Shown piece by piece: positions 52,159 through 62,595 of a DNA stretch of 64,000 nt; positions within the stretch are counted from its first letter, which is position 1; each line of letters starts with the position of its first letter. The notes under the pieces were generated by a model. That model had not been told where the DNA came from and ran no database searches. It saw only the letters and a program-made list of their open reading frames with translations. The stretch is from contig NZ_JACVMU010000005.1 of assembly GCF_014529985.1 (NCBI RefSeq), positions 1 through 64,000 of the forward strand, read 5' to 3'. This stretch comes from Leucobacter sp. cx-42 (GTDB lineage: Bacteria; Actinomycetota; Actinomycetes; Actinomycetales; Microbacteriaceae). Position numbers and translations under genes: made by a program.

Positions 52159-54570
52159 CTACCGTCGACCGTGAGGCCGGTAGTCATTGCCCTTCGACCG
52201 GTACCCGGCGAGGACAGTGATGCCACCGATCAGAGCGACTGCTCCAGCCATTGCAGCCCACATGGTCCCAGCCTCACCACCGGTCACCGCGAGGGTGGCT
52301 GGTGTAGTGGTGACCTGCGTCTTCGGTGTGGGATGGGTCACCTTGACCACCGGTGTCACCGGTACTGGCTTCGTGGGCGGATCGACGGGAGGCTCAACCG
52401 GCGGCTCCGTGTCACAGGCCGCGACCGTTGCATCTGCGCTGATCACAATGTCGGGGAGCTCCTGGTTTTGCAGCACGACCGTGTAGGTTCCTGCCGCGGT
52501 GAGCGGCACGTTCCTCGTCGCGGTCTTGCCGTCTGCCACGAACGTTGTCAGCACTGGTTCGTCGCCGGTGCGGGTTACGGTGAAGTTGTACTCGTTCGCG
52601 TTGATGAGCTTGGCGAGCGAGACTTCGAGGACCGATTCCGCATCTTCCGAGAAGCACACGGTGCCGATACCGATGGTCGGGTCTTCGTAATCATCCTCCT
52701 CAGGGTCGACGTCCTTGATCTCACAACCGGTGAAGGTGAAGGCGGTCGACATCGTCGCTACTTCGTCGCCCTCGGCAATGAGTTCGAGCGTGAAGTCACC
52801 CGTCGCGTTTCCAAGAATTGCGAGCGTTGCCGTTGCCTGGCCACCTACGACCGGTCCCACAATTGCTGGGATCGGCGTCCCGTTCGAGTCCCGCACGAGG
52901 GCGATGTAGTTCTCGCCTTCGGTGAGCCCGGTGAGCTGGAAGGCCCCGGACGATCCGCTTCGCACCGTGCCAACCACACACTGCAGTGTGACAGTGGTCG
53001 GGTCTGCCTCAGCCGGCGGCTCTTCGTCACAGAGCTCGATGGTGACGTCAAGCGAGCTCACGACTTCGTCGCCAAGCATGAGCGTCAGGTGGTACTCGCC
53101 GGAGTCACCCAGCGTGAAGGTTGTCGTGCCATCACCCAGGCCGGTCAGGCTCTTAGTGAAGCCGTTCGGGCCGGTGACCTCAATGCTCACACCAGCGCGG
53201 CTGTTGACCTTGCTGACAAGCACTGCGAGCACTTCTTGCGTGGACACCTCGGCATCGATGCACTCAGGCGTTGCCGACAGCACCATCGCTGGCGGATCGA
53301 CTACTGGTGGAACCTCATTACAGTCGTTCTCGAAGATCGCTTGACCGTCAGCGTCCCAGTTCTGGCCGACGACGGTGATTTCTTCACCATCAACAGTGAA
53401 GGTGAAGTCATTGAAGATTGACTGTGGGTTGGCTGTCGCGTAGCCGCCTGCGAACTCCTCGCCAGTGACGGTGCGCTTTTCCCATCCGGCCTCGTCCGAG
53501 ATGAAGTGACAGACCTGAGTTTCACCGACGTAGACGGGCGGCTCTTCTTCACAGGCTTCGAAGGTCAGCTCCATCGAGCTGACGGTCACGCCTGCGAGCT
53601 TCAAAATCAGGCCGTACTCACCTGGCGAACCAAGCGCGAACGAGGTGACTCCGTCACCGAGGTTGTTCAGCGTCTTCGTGAAGCCGTTGGGGCCGTTCAC
53701 CTCAATGCTGACACCGGCACGTCCCTGTACCTTGCTCACCAGCACAGCAAGCATCTCCTGCGTGGTCACATCAGCGTCGATGCACTCAGGTGTTGCCGAC
53801 AGCACCATCGCTGGCGGTTCTACCTCTGGGGGAAGCTCCTGGCAGCCATTCGCCAGAATCGCCTGGCCAGCAGCGTCCCAGTTGAGGCCCGGATAAGTCA
53901 ACGTCTGGTGCCCCTGCTTCACCGTGAACGGGGGAATGATGTCTCGGTTGCCCTGATGGGAAGTGTGCCCCTGGGAAATAATGCTGTTTGCGTTCGAAGT
54001 CAGCGGCTTCGCCCACCCCTTTTCCTGGCCTCGCCAATGACAGAACGTGATGTTGGCATCGTTGCCACCACCGCCGGTCTTTGCCGTTGCGGGAACCTGG
54101 GTCTGCGTCTCAGCAGGCGCAGCGGTTCTGGCCGCACTCGACCGTGTTGCCGGGGCAGCAGTATCGGTGCCTGCGTCATCTGCGTTGTCCGTTGCCGGTG
54201 CAGCCGGCTCGTCAACTGGGGCAGGCGCCTCCTCGGCGGGCGCAGCAGGCTCCACAGGCGCTGCAGGTTCAGGCTCAGGTACCGGTTCCGGGGCTGGTTC
54301 TGCCGCGGGTGCCGGCTCAGGCTCAGCCTCCGCAGGCGCGTCAGTAGCGGGTGCCGCAGCCGGTGCAGCTTCTGGCGCTGCATTCCCTGCGTCAGCTCCC
54401 GCAGCCTGCCCCGCGACGGCCTGATCCGCCCCCTCATCAACCGCGTATGCGGCGAGCGCTCCTGGCCCAAATGCCAGCGCGCCAGCGCCGATCAAGGCGA
54501 TGATGCTGCGTCGCAGCGTTCGCCAGGTGACCCTTCTTCGTGCGTCCCGTTCGTGTCGTCGAGCGCTCAT
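52159..54570 (-). CDS. LAxTG-anchored surface protein 2
   Basis: Encodes 803 aa from the ATG at 54570 with GGAGGGAAAG upstream. A basic signal peptide ends near AAYAVDE. A long Ala/Pro/Glu-rich stretch follows, then two CH-x(n)-GLNWDAAGQA-type domains, two near-identical Ig-like repeats (MVLSATPECIDA and VSIEVNGPNGFTK type), and further beta domains. The tail LAVTGGEAG, membrane helix and basic end form a sortase signal. It is a diverged duplicate of surface protein 1; the repeats inside it are more alike than the two proteins are. Confidence 0.88.
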   Translation of the reverse strand: MSARRHERDARRRVTWRTLRRSIIALIGAGALAFGPGALAAYAVDEGADQAVAGQAAGADAGNAAPEAAPAAAPATDAPAEAEPEPAPAAEPAPEPVPEPEPAAPVEPAAPAEEAPAPVDEPAAPATDNADDAGTDTAAPATRSSAARTAAPAETQTQVPATAKTGGGGNDANITFCHWRGQEKGWAKPLTSNANSIISQGHTSHQGNRDIIPPFTVKQGHQTLTYPGLNWDAAGQAILANGCQELPPEVEPPAMVLSATPECIDADVTTQEMLAVLVSKVQGRAGVSIEVNGPNGFTKTLNNLGDGVTSFALGSPGEYGLILKLAGVTVSSMELTFEACEEEPPVYVGETQVCHFISDEAGWEKRTVTGEEFAGGYATANPQSIFNDFTFTVDGEEITVVGQNWDADGQAIFENDCNEVPPVVDPPAMVLSATPECIDAEVSTQEVLAVLVSKVNSRAGVSIEVTGPNGFTKSLTGLGDGTTTFTLGDSGEYHLTLMLGDEVVSSLDVTIELCDEEPPAEADPTTVTLQCVVGTVRSGSSGAFQLTGLTEGENYIALVRDSNGTPIPAIVGPVVGGQATATLAILGNATGDFTLELIAEGDEVATMSTAFTFTGCEIKDVDPEEDDYEDPTIGIGTVCFSEDAESVLEVSLAKLINANEYNFTVTRTGDEPVLTTFVADGKTATRNVPLTAAGTYTVVLQNQELPDIVISADATVAACDTEPPVEPPVDPPTKPVPVTPVVKVTHPTPKTQVTTTPATLAVTGGEAGTMWAAMAGAVALIGGITVLAGYRSKGNDYRPHGRR

Positions 54571-54702
54571 GATCTTTCCCTCCACAGGACCGAGCACAAG
54601 GTCTCAGTCGTGTCGGGAGCCTGCGCATGATTTCGGTCATCCGTGGAAGGAGGTTACGTATCAGGCTGTCTCGAAAACATCGTGGCAAACCACGTATATT
54701 GC

Positions 54703-57333
54703 CTAGCTGTCGCGGCGCCACCGTTCTCTGGATGCCCACGCGCTCAGCTCGTCGCGGCTCGTGACTCCGAGTTTCTGGAACACACGCGCGAGGTGCGTCT
54801 CGACGGTTCGGAGGGCGATGTAGAGGCGATCCGCGATGAATCTGTTGGAGTAGCCCAGCGAAGCGAGCATCATAATCTCGCGCTCGCGTGCGGTGAGGTC
54901 AGACGTCGGAGGCGGCGGGAGGTGCACACCGAGGCTCGCAAGCCGCCGCTCCTCTGCTTCGTCAACGCGCACTGGCCCGTCATCCCGATGCGCGAAACAG
55001 CGCATGTGCGCGAGCATCGCATCACCCTTCGCTGTCCCCACGACATCAGCGAGCAAGCTGGCACGCGCAATCTCCTCGCTGGTCGCCATGCGTCGTTCGC
55101 ACACCGCAACGTGCAAGGCCTGCAGCTCGGTGTCAGGGAGCTGCTGCTCGCGCGCCCACTCTGCGGCTTGGCTTGCTTGAACGGCAACGAGCGGATCTCG
55201 CACCCACTGACGAGCGCGGAGCAAGAGGATCCGTGAGATGCCGCCTACCGCACGGCCGAGCCCGTTCGATGTCTTTTCTGCGAGGGTGATCGAACGCTCG
55301 GCAAGGTTGTGATCGCCGAGCGCTGCCGCAGCGAACGCCCGCATCGCGTACACGACGGGGAGCACTCCGTACACGTCCCGCTCGTTGATCCCATCGATCA
55401 GGCGTTCTGCCTCGCCGAGGGCGACGTTCCACCGTCCCTCTTCGAGTGCGATGAGCGCCGCACAGCCACCGAGCAGCACGAGAAACTCTCCCGACCGCAG
55501 CGCGCGTTCTTCCATGTCTGCGAGTGCTTCGTGGGCAAGTTCAACGTCACTGTTCGCGACCAGGGCGAGCACCCACGCGAATGACACCAGCTGTGTCAGT
55601 TCAGTGTGGCTGGTGAGTCCGACGCCGTGCAGCACGCGGATCGCCGTCACCTCATCGACCGCGGCTGCTGCCTCACCGCGTTGGGTCAAGATGAGGGCGC
55701 GGATCGTGCTGCCGAGTGCGCCTGCCCCCTCTGAGTCTCCGTCATGCGCATCATCGGGTTGCTCGGTGGCGGCGAAGGCTTCCCGCAACCTGCCAGTGCA
55801 CGCAAGCATGAGTGCCCGCATGCCTCGCACATACTTCGTCCCCTCGCCGGCCCCCGCTCGAGATCGGGACTCGACTTCCGAGAGCACTTCGAAGGCCCGA
55901 GTCGGCTCTGCGTCGTGCATGAGGTGCCACAGTGCGAGCTCCGTGCCGACATGAGTCGCGACGGTGAGGGACAGGCCGGAGGTTTCGTCGCCCTCTGCGA
56001 GCGCCGCTTCGGCGGCACCTACCGCAGAGGCGTAGGCGTCGAGGTCACCTGCAAGCCGAGCGACGCTGATCACCACGAACGCACACTCAATGCGCTGTTC
56101 TGCCGTTGACTGCGAGCACGCTATGACTTCCTGCGCGATCCGCATCTTCAGCATGAGTTCGCCACTGTACTTCGTCGATTGGAACGCAGACCACAGCCAC
56201 GCGATCGGCACTTCCCGTTCCACCGCAAGCGCCAGCATCACCAACCGCAGCATGCGCGCTGGTGACTGCAACAGATCGTACTTTCCGTACTCCTGCTCCA
56301 GGGTGTCGAGCGTCTCGTCGAAGACCTCGTACCTGCGCTGGGGCAAGATCATTGCGCGGATCGAATCCGCGAGCATCGGATGGGCGATCTCAATAGCGTT
56401 TCCCGCTTGGTGGTGCGAACTCGATGCCACAAACCCGTATTCAATGAGCGCCTTGAGCGGCGCCGCCGGCATCCGCCGCAGCAGTGCCATCTCGGACAGG
56501 GGTTCGAGCAGGGAAATGTATTCGAGCAGCGCCCATTCGTCGGGATCGCACACCCCGGCGATGGACTCTCCCAGGCCACGCAACGGCGCCTGAGTATTCT
56601 CGTTCACCCATGCGCCGTCACGGGAGTAGTGGATGCGACCCTGGTACTCCGCCTCGATCGCAAGCATCGACAGCAGGTAGGCGTTGCCGCGCGACACCGC
56701 GTGCCAGCGGCGCAACGTCGACGGCACGATGTGTGGCACGGCGAGCAGCTGCGCCAGCATGCGGTCGGTTTCTTCCACCGTGAGCGGCGGCACAGGCAGC
56801 CGTACGAGATTGGTTCCGGCAGTCCACCGGTTCAGCGGGCCGGTCAACCGTGAGGCTGTCGCGATGAGCCGCACGTACGGGAGCCGCTGCAGCAGCATGA
56901 GCGTTGCAATATCGATCGGCAGCGCAAAGTCGATGTTCGGCGCAATGATCAGGAGGGGCTCGCCCTCGGCGACACCGCCCAGTTCCTGCAGTGCCGCAGC
57001 AATGCGGTCAGCCCGCACTGCGGGGTCGTCATCCCCGAGATCTACCTCGGGAAACGCGATACTGAACACTGACACGTAGCCTGCGCGAGCGGGTGGCGGG
57101 AGCTCGACCACTCGCCACGGGTGTTCGGCCAGCGTGGCAAACATCTCTGCAACGTCTTGGGCAAGGCGGAGCCGGCCGCTCCCCTGCGACCCCAGCAGAA
57201 GCACGCTCGCATTGGGCCGCGCAATCTCATCGTGCAGTCGCTGCACACGGTCGGGCGCGATGACCGCCGCGGAAATCATTGGCGGGAAGCGGCTCTCTGC
57301 CGCACCGCCAGCTTGGAAGTGCTGTTCACGCAT
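54703..57333 (-). CDS. Large LuxR-family ATPase regulator 2
   Basis: Encodes 876 aa from the ATG at 57333 with AGGGGGG upstream; the longer open frame lacks support. The plan matches regulator 1: an ATPase with a GSQGSGRLRLAQDV loop (Walker A partly lost, no GKT/S), a helical middle, and a C-terminal LuxR HTH (LTAREREIMMLASLGYSNRF). The weak Walker A hints at reduced ATP use. It is 132 bases upstream of surface protein 2, the same order as in the other module, so the pair arose by tandem duplication. Confidence 0.86.
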   Translation of the reverse strand: MREQHFQAGGAAESRFPPMISAAVIAPDRVQRLHDEIARPNASVLLLGSQGSGRLRLAQDVAEMFATLAEHPWRVVELPPPARAGYVSVFSIAFPEVDLGDDDPAVRADRIAAALQELGGVAEGEPLLIIAPNIDFALPIDIATLMLLQRLPYVRLIATASRLTGPLNRWTAGTNLVRLPVPPLTVEETDRMLAQLLAVPHIVPSTLRRWHAVSRGNAYLLSMLAIEAEYQGRIHYSRDGAWVNENTQAPLRGLGESIAGVCDPDEWALLEYISLLEPLSEMALLRRMPAAPLKALIEYGFVASSSHHQAGNAIEIAHPMLADSIRAMILPQRRYEVFDETLDTLEQEYGKYDLLQSPARMLRLVMLALAVEREVPIAWLWSAFQSTKYSGELMLKMRIAQEVIACSQSTAEQRIECAFVVISVARLAGDLDAYASAVGAAEAALAEGDETSGLSLTVATHVGTELALWHLMHDAEPTRAFEVLSEVESRSRAGAGEGTKYVRGMRALMLACTGRLREAFAATEQPDDAHDGDSEGAGALGSTIRALILTQRGEAAAAVDEVTAIRVLHGVGLTSHTELTQLVSFAWVLALVANSDVELAHEALADMEERALRSGEFLVLLGGCAALIALEEGRWNVALGEAERLIDGINERDVYGVLPVVYAMRAFAAAALGDHNLAERSITLAEKTSNGLGRAVGGISRILLLRARQWVRDPLVAVQASQAAEWAREQQLPDTELQALHVAVCERRMATSEEIARASLLADVVGTAKGDAMLAHMRCFAHRDDGPVRVDEAEERRLASLGVHLPPPPTSDLTAREREIMMLASLGYSNRFIADRLYIALRTVETHLARVFQKLGVTSRDELSAWASRERWRRDS

Positions 57334-57480
57334 TTTGTCCCCCCTACGAAACGCGCTTGGTGGTTCACAAGGGTTACACAGAGCGCTCAAAACACACAGA
57401 TGTAGTCCAACGCCTGTAGATACAACACGTGTAAACCGCAGAAACTGCGAAGAAGTTGCGTGAAATCCACAGAAAACAAC

Positions 57481-57525
57481 AGGGCGGACAAGCCGCTGCA
57501 TCACACGCAACGCCTTGTCCGCCCT
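57481..57525 (-). terminator. Terminator of the GntR-ggt-TauE operon
   Basis: AGGGCGGACAAG and its perfect complement around a 21-nt loop, after the stop at 57567. Confidence 0.8.
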
Positions 57526-57566
57526 GGTTCGTGGCAGCTCAGCTGCCCACAATTCGGCTCACCCGA

Positions 57567-58361
57567 TTACTTCTGCTTCCGCCCCTTCAGCGCCTTCGTT
57601 GCCATCTGAATAATGACAATGACGAGCAGCGCGGAGAACGCGATGTTCGACCACATCGGAGTGATGTACGTGGCAACGATCGAGCCAAGCGGTGAGCAGA
57701 CACTTGCCGCAATACCGAGCGGCACCGCAGCGCGCAGGTCAACATTCTTGCGACGGAAGTTGCCAATCGTGCCCGAGATCGAACCGGGGATCAGCATGAT
57801 GAGCGAGGTGCCCTTTGCGACGAGGTCGTTCGCGCCGAAGAAGAACATCAGCACGGGCACAACGATCACGCCGCCACCAACACCGAGCAGACCCGACAGA
57901 ATGCCGGTCACGAAGCCCACCACGATGAGCGCTGCGCCGCTGATGAGCGTGATGGTGACCTCAGAGTCACGCGACGGAACAATGAACCACAGACTCACCA
58001 CAACGAGCACGAGGAAGCCCATGAAGATCCAGCGCAGCACACCGGTCGGGATCCGCTGCAGCAGGTAACTGCCGAGCTGCGCGCCACCGATGATACCGAT
58101 CGCAAGCAGCAGCGCCGCGATCCAGTCCACGTGCCCCTGCACCGCATAGGTAATGCCACCAACGATTGCCGCCGGCAGGATCGTAGCAACCGACGTACCC
58201 GCCGCGAGCTTCTGCTGGTACCCGAGCACGAGCACGAGCAACGGCACGAGCACGATACCGCCACCGATACCGAACAGACCCGAGAGCATGCCGGTCAGTG
58301 CACCGAGGAGGAGCAGGATAAATACGGGCTGACGCTTATGAGCGACGTCAAAGTTAGTCAT
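57567..58361 (-). CDS. TauE/SafE-family membrane exporter
   Basis: Encodes 264 aa with about eight membrane segments and the family repeat: GLFGIGGGIVLVPLLV near residue 28 and GLLGVGGGVIVVPVLM near residue 161. TauE/SafE proteins are thought to export sulfite, sulfoacetate or related anions. It follows the gamma-glutamyltransferase gene by 25 bases, so it may expel sulfur waste from glutathione or cysteine breakdown. That role is an inference. Confidence 0.88.
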   Translation of the reverse strand: MTNFDVAHKRQPVFILLLLGALTGMLSGLFGIGGGIVLVPLLVLVLGYQQKLAAGTSVATILPAAIVGGITYAVQGHVDWIAALLLAIGIIGGAQLGSYLLQRIPTGVLRWIFMGFLVLVVVSLWFIVPSRDSEVTITLISGAALIVVGFVTGILSGLLGVGGGVIVVPVLMFFFGANDLVAKGTSLIMLIPGSISGTIGNFRRKNVDLRAAVPLGIAASVCSPLGSIVATYITPMWSNIAFSALLVIVIIQMATKALKGRKQK

Positions 58362-58386
58362 TGATTTCGATCTTCTTCTCTATCGG

Positions 58387-59928
58387 TTAGGCAGGAACGA
58401 CGATTGCGGATCCATCAGAGCGCGGATCGCTCGCGGCCGTATAGCCGGTTGCGATGCCTGCACTGCGATCAACGCGGATCACGTTCGAGTGCCCAAGGTC
58501 CTCGTCGTATGGTCGCACCACGTTGAGCGCGAAGCCAGCGGCTTCGATCGCCTCACGGGCAACCAGCGGGACGTCTTCTTCAATGGTGACGCGTACGGGC
58601 GCATCGCCAATAACCTCATCCACCATCCAACGCGGTGCATGGGTTGCCGTGCTGGGATCCGCGCCCTCGATCATGCGCTGCAGCAGCTGGGTATGAATCT
58701 GCGGCTGTGCCGCGCCACCCATGGTTGCGGGAACGTAGGCGATCTCTTCGCCATCAAGCACGAGCACCGGCATAAGCGTGTGGCGCGGGCGCTTGCCCGG
58801 CTCGAACGCGTTAGGCGATGCAGGGTCGAGGGAGAACGAGGTGCCGCGGTTCTGGAAAATGATGCCGGTGTCGGGCTCAAGAATGTATGAGCCGAAGTCC
58901 CAGAACACGGAGTTGATGAACGAGACTGCCCAGCCGTCGGCGCTGATCGCCGAGAAGCCGACCGTATCGCCGCTTGCCTTTGCCTCGCCGCGGAGCGGAC
59001 CCGCGGGGGCTTCAGCAGCAACGAGCTCGGCGCCGGTTGCGCCACCGAAGGTCGGGTCCGAGAGCGAGGCGGTGCGCACGAGATTGGCCTCGTAGAACGC
59101 ACGCGACAGCTCACCTGCACCTGCGCCAAGGGGATCCGCGATGCCAGCGGTGATCTCGTTCAGCGCACGCAGGAGCATGAAGCCCGAGGTGTTCGGCGGG
59201 CCAGTGAGCACGCGGAGGCCATTGAACTCGGTCTCAATCGGCTCGCCCCAGAAGGGACGGTAGCCCGCGGCATCCTCGGCGGTAATCTTCGAGCCGCGCG
59301 CAGCAAGGCCTGCGATCCAGCGCTGCGCGAGTTCACCCTCGTAAAACTCGTCCGCACCGTTCGCGGCGAGCTGCGTGAGCGATGCCGCGAGTGCGGGCTG
59401 CGTGAGCGTTTCACCCTCGGCGAGCGGGTCGCCGTTCGGGTAGAAGATGGCGCGCGCGCCGGGATCCTGATCAAGTGTCCCCTGCGCATCGCTCAGCGCG
59501 CGTGCGACCGAGCGCGAGTTAGGGAAGCCCTGCTCAGCGTGGCGGATCGCGGGAGCGAGATGATCCGCCCACTCGCGGGTCGCGCCGAGCTCGTGCAGTG
59601 CCTGCCAGCCACGAATGCCACCTGGCACCGTGATGGTATCGACGCCACGCAGCGGGAGTGCCTCGCCGTGCTTCTCGCGCAGTGCCTCGAGCGTCTGGCC
59701 GCTCGGCGCGGTGCCGGTCGCGTTAAGGAATCGGACCTGACCGTCTGGGCTGCGCACGATCGCAACCAGGTCACCACCGAGGGCAACGTTGTTCGGGTAG
59801 ACCACGCAGAGCGTAGCCGCCGCGGCAATTGCCGCATCGATTGCGTTGCCGCCCGCCTCGAGTACGGCAGCGCCGGCCTCGGTTGCGAGGTGGTGTGACG
59901 CTGAGATGGCTCCCTTAGGCATCGTCAT
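58387..59928 (-). CDS. ggt: Gamma-glutamyltransferase-family hydrolase
   Basis: Encodes 513 aa. The family starts with MPKGAISASHHLATEAGAAVLEAGGNAIDAA, and the autoprocessing site is GDTVGFSAISADG with the nucleophile Thr near residue 320. NRGTSFSLDP, GKRPRHTLMPV and MGGAAQPQ follow in the expected order. It would cleave gamma-glutamyl bonds, as in glutathione or its conjugates. No signal peptide is evident, so it probably acts in the cytoplasm. An ATG two codons in is an alternative start. It is preceded by the GntR gene (16 bases) and followed by TauE/SafE. Confidence 0.9.
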   Translation of the reverse strand: MTMPKGAISASHHLATEAGAAVLEAGGNAIDAAIAAAATLCVVYPNNVALGGDLVAIVRSPDGQVRFLNATGTAPSGQTLEALREKHGEALPLRGVDTITVPGGIRGWQALHELGATREWADHLAPAIRHAEQGFPNSRSVARALSDAQGTLDQDPGARAIFYPNGDPLAEGETLTQPALAASLTQLAANGADEFYEGELAQRWIAGLAARGSKITAEDAAGYRPFWGEPIETEFNGLRVLTGPPNTSGFMLLRALNEITAGIADPLGAGAGELSRAFYEANLVRTASLSDPTFGGATGAELVAAEAPAGPLRGEAKASGDTVGFSAISADGWAVSFINSVFWDFGSYILEPDTGIIFQNRGTSFSLDPASPNAFEPGKRPRHTLMPVLVLDGEEIAYVPATMGGAAQPQIHTQLLQRMIEGADPSTATHAPRWMVDEVIGDAPVRVTIEEDVPLVAREAIEAAGFALNVVRPYDEDLGHSNVIRVDRSAGIATGYTAASDPRSDGSAIVVPA

Positions 59929-59944
59929 GGTCCGTGATTCCTAT

Positions 59945-60655
59945 CTATTCGTCGCGCCCGGCAAGGGCGATCTGGTGCGCAATATCGAGTACGTGGTCGC
60001 GTGCCGCCTGTTCAGCAGCATCGCCGTTTCCGGCCTCGATTGCCTCAAAGATGAGGCGGTGCGCACGGCTTGAAGCGCTGCGTCGGTCGCTCGTTTGGTA
60101 CCGCTTGGCACGGCTCGGAGCGATCTGCTGCGCAAGCTGCTCATTGATGAGGGCAAGCAGCGGGTTATGCGTGTACTGCGCAATGGTCTGGTGGAACGCC
60201 CGGTCGAGCTCTGCGTAGCGCTCGTTCGAGGTTTCCTTCTCCATCGCCTCCACGAGTTCGCGCAGCTGCGCGATATCGCGCGGCTTGGCGCGACCGGCGG
60301 TCAGGCGCGCGATCGGCGGCTCCAGAATTGCACGCAATTCCATAATGTCGCGGATCTCAGGATCAGCTGCGGCTACGGCAGCGCCGATGCTCTCTGCCAT
60401 GGGTGACTGCTCGCCAGGACTCAGCACGATTGTGCCGCGACCAGGCTTTCGGTCGATCAGCCCGCGGTTCTCGAGCTCGCGAAGTGCTTCGCGAATCGAG
60501 ACTCGCGAGACTCCCAGATGCTCTGCGAGTTCGCGTTCGGGTGGCAGCCGATCTCCCGGGGCGAGTTCGCCGTCGAGGATGAGCCGTTCGAGATCAACCG
60601 AAAGGCGATCTGGCAGTGAGAGCGTCGTTGCTCGCGAAATGCTTGTCCAGTCCAT
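59945..60655 (-). CDS. GntR-family (FadR-type) regulator
   Basis: Encodes 236 aa from the ATG at 60655 with AAGGAGGGG upstream. The winged helix-turn-helix (about residues 15-78: PGDRLPPERELAEHLGVSRVSIREALRELE and onward) and an FCD ligand domain with metal-type residues identify the FadR subfamily. These repressors bind TGGTC-N-GACCA-like palindromes and are released by small acids. The 17-bp palindrome AGTTGGTCAGACCAACT lies upstream of its gene and again before the POT transporter. Confidence 0.92.
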   Translation of the reverse strand: MDWTSISRATTLSLPDRLSVDLERLILDGELAPGDRLPPERELAEHLGVSRVSIREALRELENRGLIDRKPGRGTIVLSPGEQSPMAESIGAAVAAADPEIRDIMELRAILEPPIARLTAGRAKPRDIAQLRELVEAMEKETSNERYAELDRAFHQTIAQYTHNPLLALINEQLAQQIAPSRAKRYQTSDRRSASSRAHRLIFEAIEAGNGDAAEQAARDHVLDIAHQIALAGRDE

Positions 60656-60771
60656 CGCCCCTCCTTCTGTTCGTGTGTGGAATGTGCCGCGAAACCGCTG
60701 CACCGTAACTCTGGCAGATGCGGCATTGACTTACGTAAGAGTGAGCGGGTATCTTCACATATTAATTGATT

Positions 60772-60788
60772 AGTTGGTCAGACCAACT
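60772..60788. promoter_or_regulatory. GntR (FadR-type) operator, copy 1
   Basis: AGTTGGTC-A-GACCAACT is a perfect 17-bp palindrome between the divergent GntR and ABC transporter operons. Its centre matches the TGGTC-N-GACCA consensus known for FadR-subfamily regulators. Confidence 0.8.
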
Positions 60789-60855
60789 GTCAATGATCCT
60801 AGGTTCGTAGCTCGTGCTCCGCAAGCTACAACACAACTGAATCGGAGAAATCAAA

Positions 60856-61725
60856 GTGGCTTTCCCCTCAATCCTTAAGCGTGGCGCTGCAATCGGCGCC
60901 CTCACCATCGCGTCGGCGCTCACCCTCACCCTCACGGCGTGTGGCGGAGCACCGGCGGCGGAAGAGTCGACCAGCGACGCAGTCGTCCAACCGCCCGCGA
61001 TCATCACCGCCGGCAACCTGACGGTCTGCACCGGTGATTCACCTCCCAACATCTTCTACGACGAGAACAACGAGCTGCAGGGCGTCGAGATCGACATCGC
61101 GAACGGCCTCGCTGCTGAACTTGGTGTGAAGACGAAGCTTGAGGAGTACAACTTCTCGGGTCTCATCCCCGCGCTCCAGGCAAAGCAGTGTGACGTCATT
61201 ATGGGCTCGCTGTACATCAAGCCTGAGCGCGAGGAAATCGCAAACTTCGTACCATACCTCTTCTCGGGCACCGGTGCTGGCGTCACCAAGGAGAACCCCA
61301 AGAAGGTCACCGGCTTTGATCAGTCGCTCTGTGGCATTCGCGTCATCGGCATCAGCGGTGCAACCGGCGGCGACTCAGCAACCAAGCTCTCGGAAGAGTG
61401 CGTCGACAACGGCAAGCCCGCAATCGACCTCACGCTCGTCGACGATGCAGCAGCTGCTGTGCAGCAGGTGCTTGCCAACCAGGTAGACGCGTTCGTTGAC
61501 ACCTCGGAGATCATGAGCTTCTACGAGACCCAGTCAGAGGGCGACTTCGTCATGATCGGCGACCCCTTCGGCAAGATCCGCATCGGTGCAGCAACGCTCA
61601 AGAGCAACACCGAACTCAATGACGCGCTCGACACCGCATTCACCGCAATGGTTGACAGCGGAAAGTACAAGGAAATCCTCACCACCTGGGGCGTCGCGGC
61701 CAACGACATCACACTCGGCGAATAA
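60856..61725 (+). CDS. Polar amino-acid ABC substrate-binding lipoprotein
   Basis: Encodes 289 aa from a GTG at 60856 after CGGAGAAATCAAA. The signal peptide ends in the lipobox LTLTAC (Cys29), so it is membrane-anchored. The body is a cluster 3 (HisJ/GlnH-type) binding protein, with GVEIDIANGLAAELG and MGSLYIKPEREEIANFV. It would bind an amino acid such as Glu, Gln or Cys derivatives; the exact ligand is not clear. It leads the operon with the permease and ATPase. Confidence 0.92.
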   Translation: MAFPSILKRGAAIGALTIASALTLTLTACGGAPAAEESTSDAVVQPPAIITAGNLTVCTGDSPPNIFYDENNELQGVEIDIANGLAAELGVKTKLEEYNFSGLIPALQAKQCDVIMGSLYIKPEREEIANFVPYLFSGTGAGVTKENPKKVTGFDQSLCGIRVIGISGATGGDSATKLSEECVDNGKPAIDLTLVDDAAAAVQQVLANQVDAFVDTSEIMSFYETQSEGDFVMIGDPFGKIRIGAATLKSNTELNDALDTAFTAMVDSGKYKEILTTWGVAANDITLGE

Positions 61726-61789
61726 GTAATTCGGTGCGGGTGGGGCCCAGCCTCACCCGCACCACCTTCAACGAAGAAGACGGAACACC

Positions 61790-62595
61790 ATGAAATTTGA
61801 CTGGGCATACTTCTGGCAGAGCCTGTTCTCGCCAAGCGAGAGCTTCCTCAATGGCCTCGCACTCACCATCCTCATCTCGGTCGTCGCGATGGCGCTCGCG
61901 CTCATCCTTGGCCTCCTCATCGCCCTCATGGGCCGCAGCCGCTTTGTGGTGCTGCGACTCATCTCGAGCCTGTATGTCTGGATCATTCGCGGCACCCCAC
62001 TCCTCGTGCAGCTGGTGATCCTCTACACCGGCCTCGCTGCAGCAAACATCTTTAGATTTGAAGATGTCTCAGTCGGATTCCTCATCAAGGGCGCCGTCCA
62101 GGCCGCGATCATTGGCCTCATGCTCAATGAGAGCGCCTACATCTCGGAGATCGTCCGCGGCGGCCTCGAGTCGATCGAGAAGGGCCAGACCGAGGCAGCA
62201 CTGTCGCTCGGCATGACTCCGATGGGCGCCATGCGGTGGATCATTGTGCCGCAGGCGATCCGCGTCATGGTTCCGCCGCTCGGCAACTCTTTCAACGGCC
62301 TCATGAAGAGCACGTCAGTGCTCTCGATCATCGGCGTTGCCGAGATGTTCCAGGTTGGTGGCACGATGGCTTCCTCGACCTTCAAGGCGTTCGAGATCTA
62401 CATCGTCGTCGCGCTGTACTACTTGCTCCTCACGACAATTTGGACGTTCATCCAGACGTGGATTGAGAACAGCCTCAACGCACGTGCCGGCCTCCCGAAG
62501 GCACCCTCGGTCTGGAAGCGCTTGTTCGACTTCCGCGTGAAACGTGACAGCACCGCACCCAAGTCTCCCCTCTCTGTCCAGGAAGGAGCAGCAGC

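Noticed and set aside
52171-54630. Long plus-strand open frames opposite surface protein 2
   Set aside because: Shadows of a GC-rich, repetitive coding strand; no start site or known domain.
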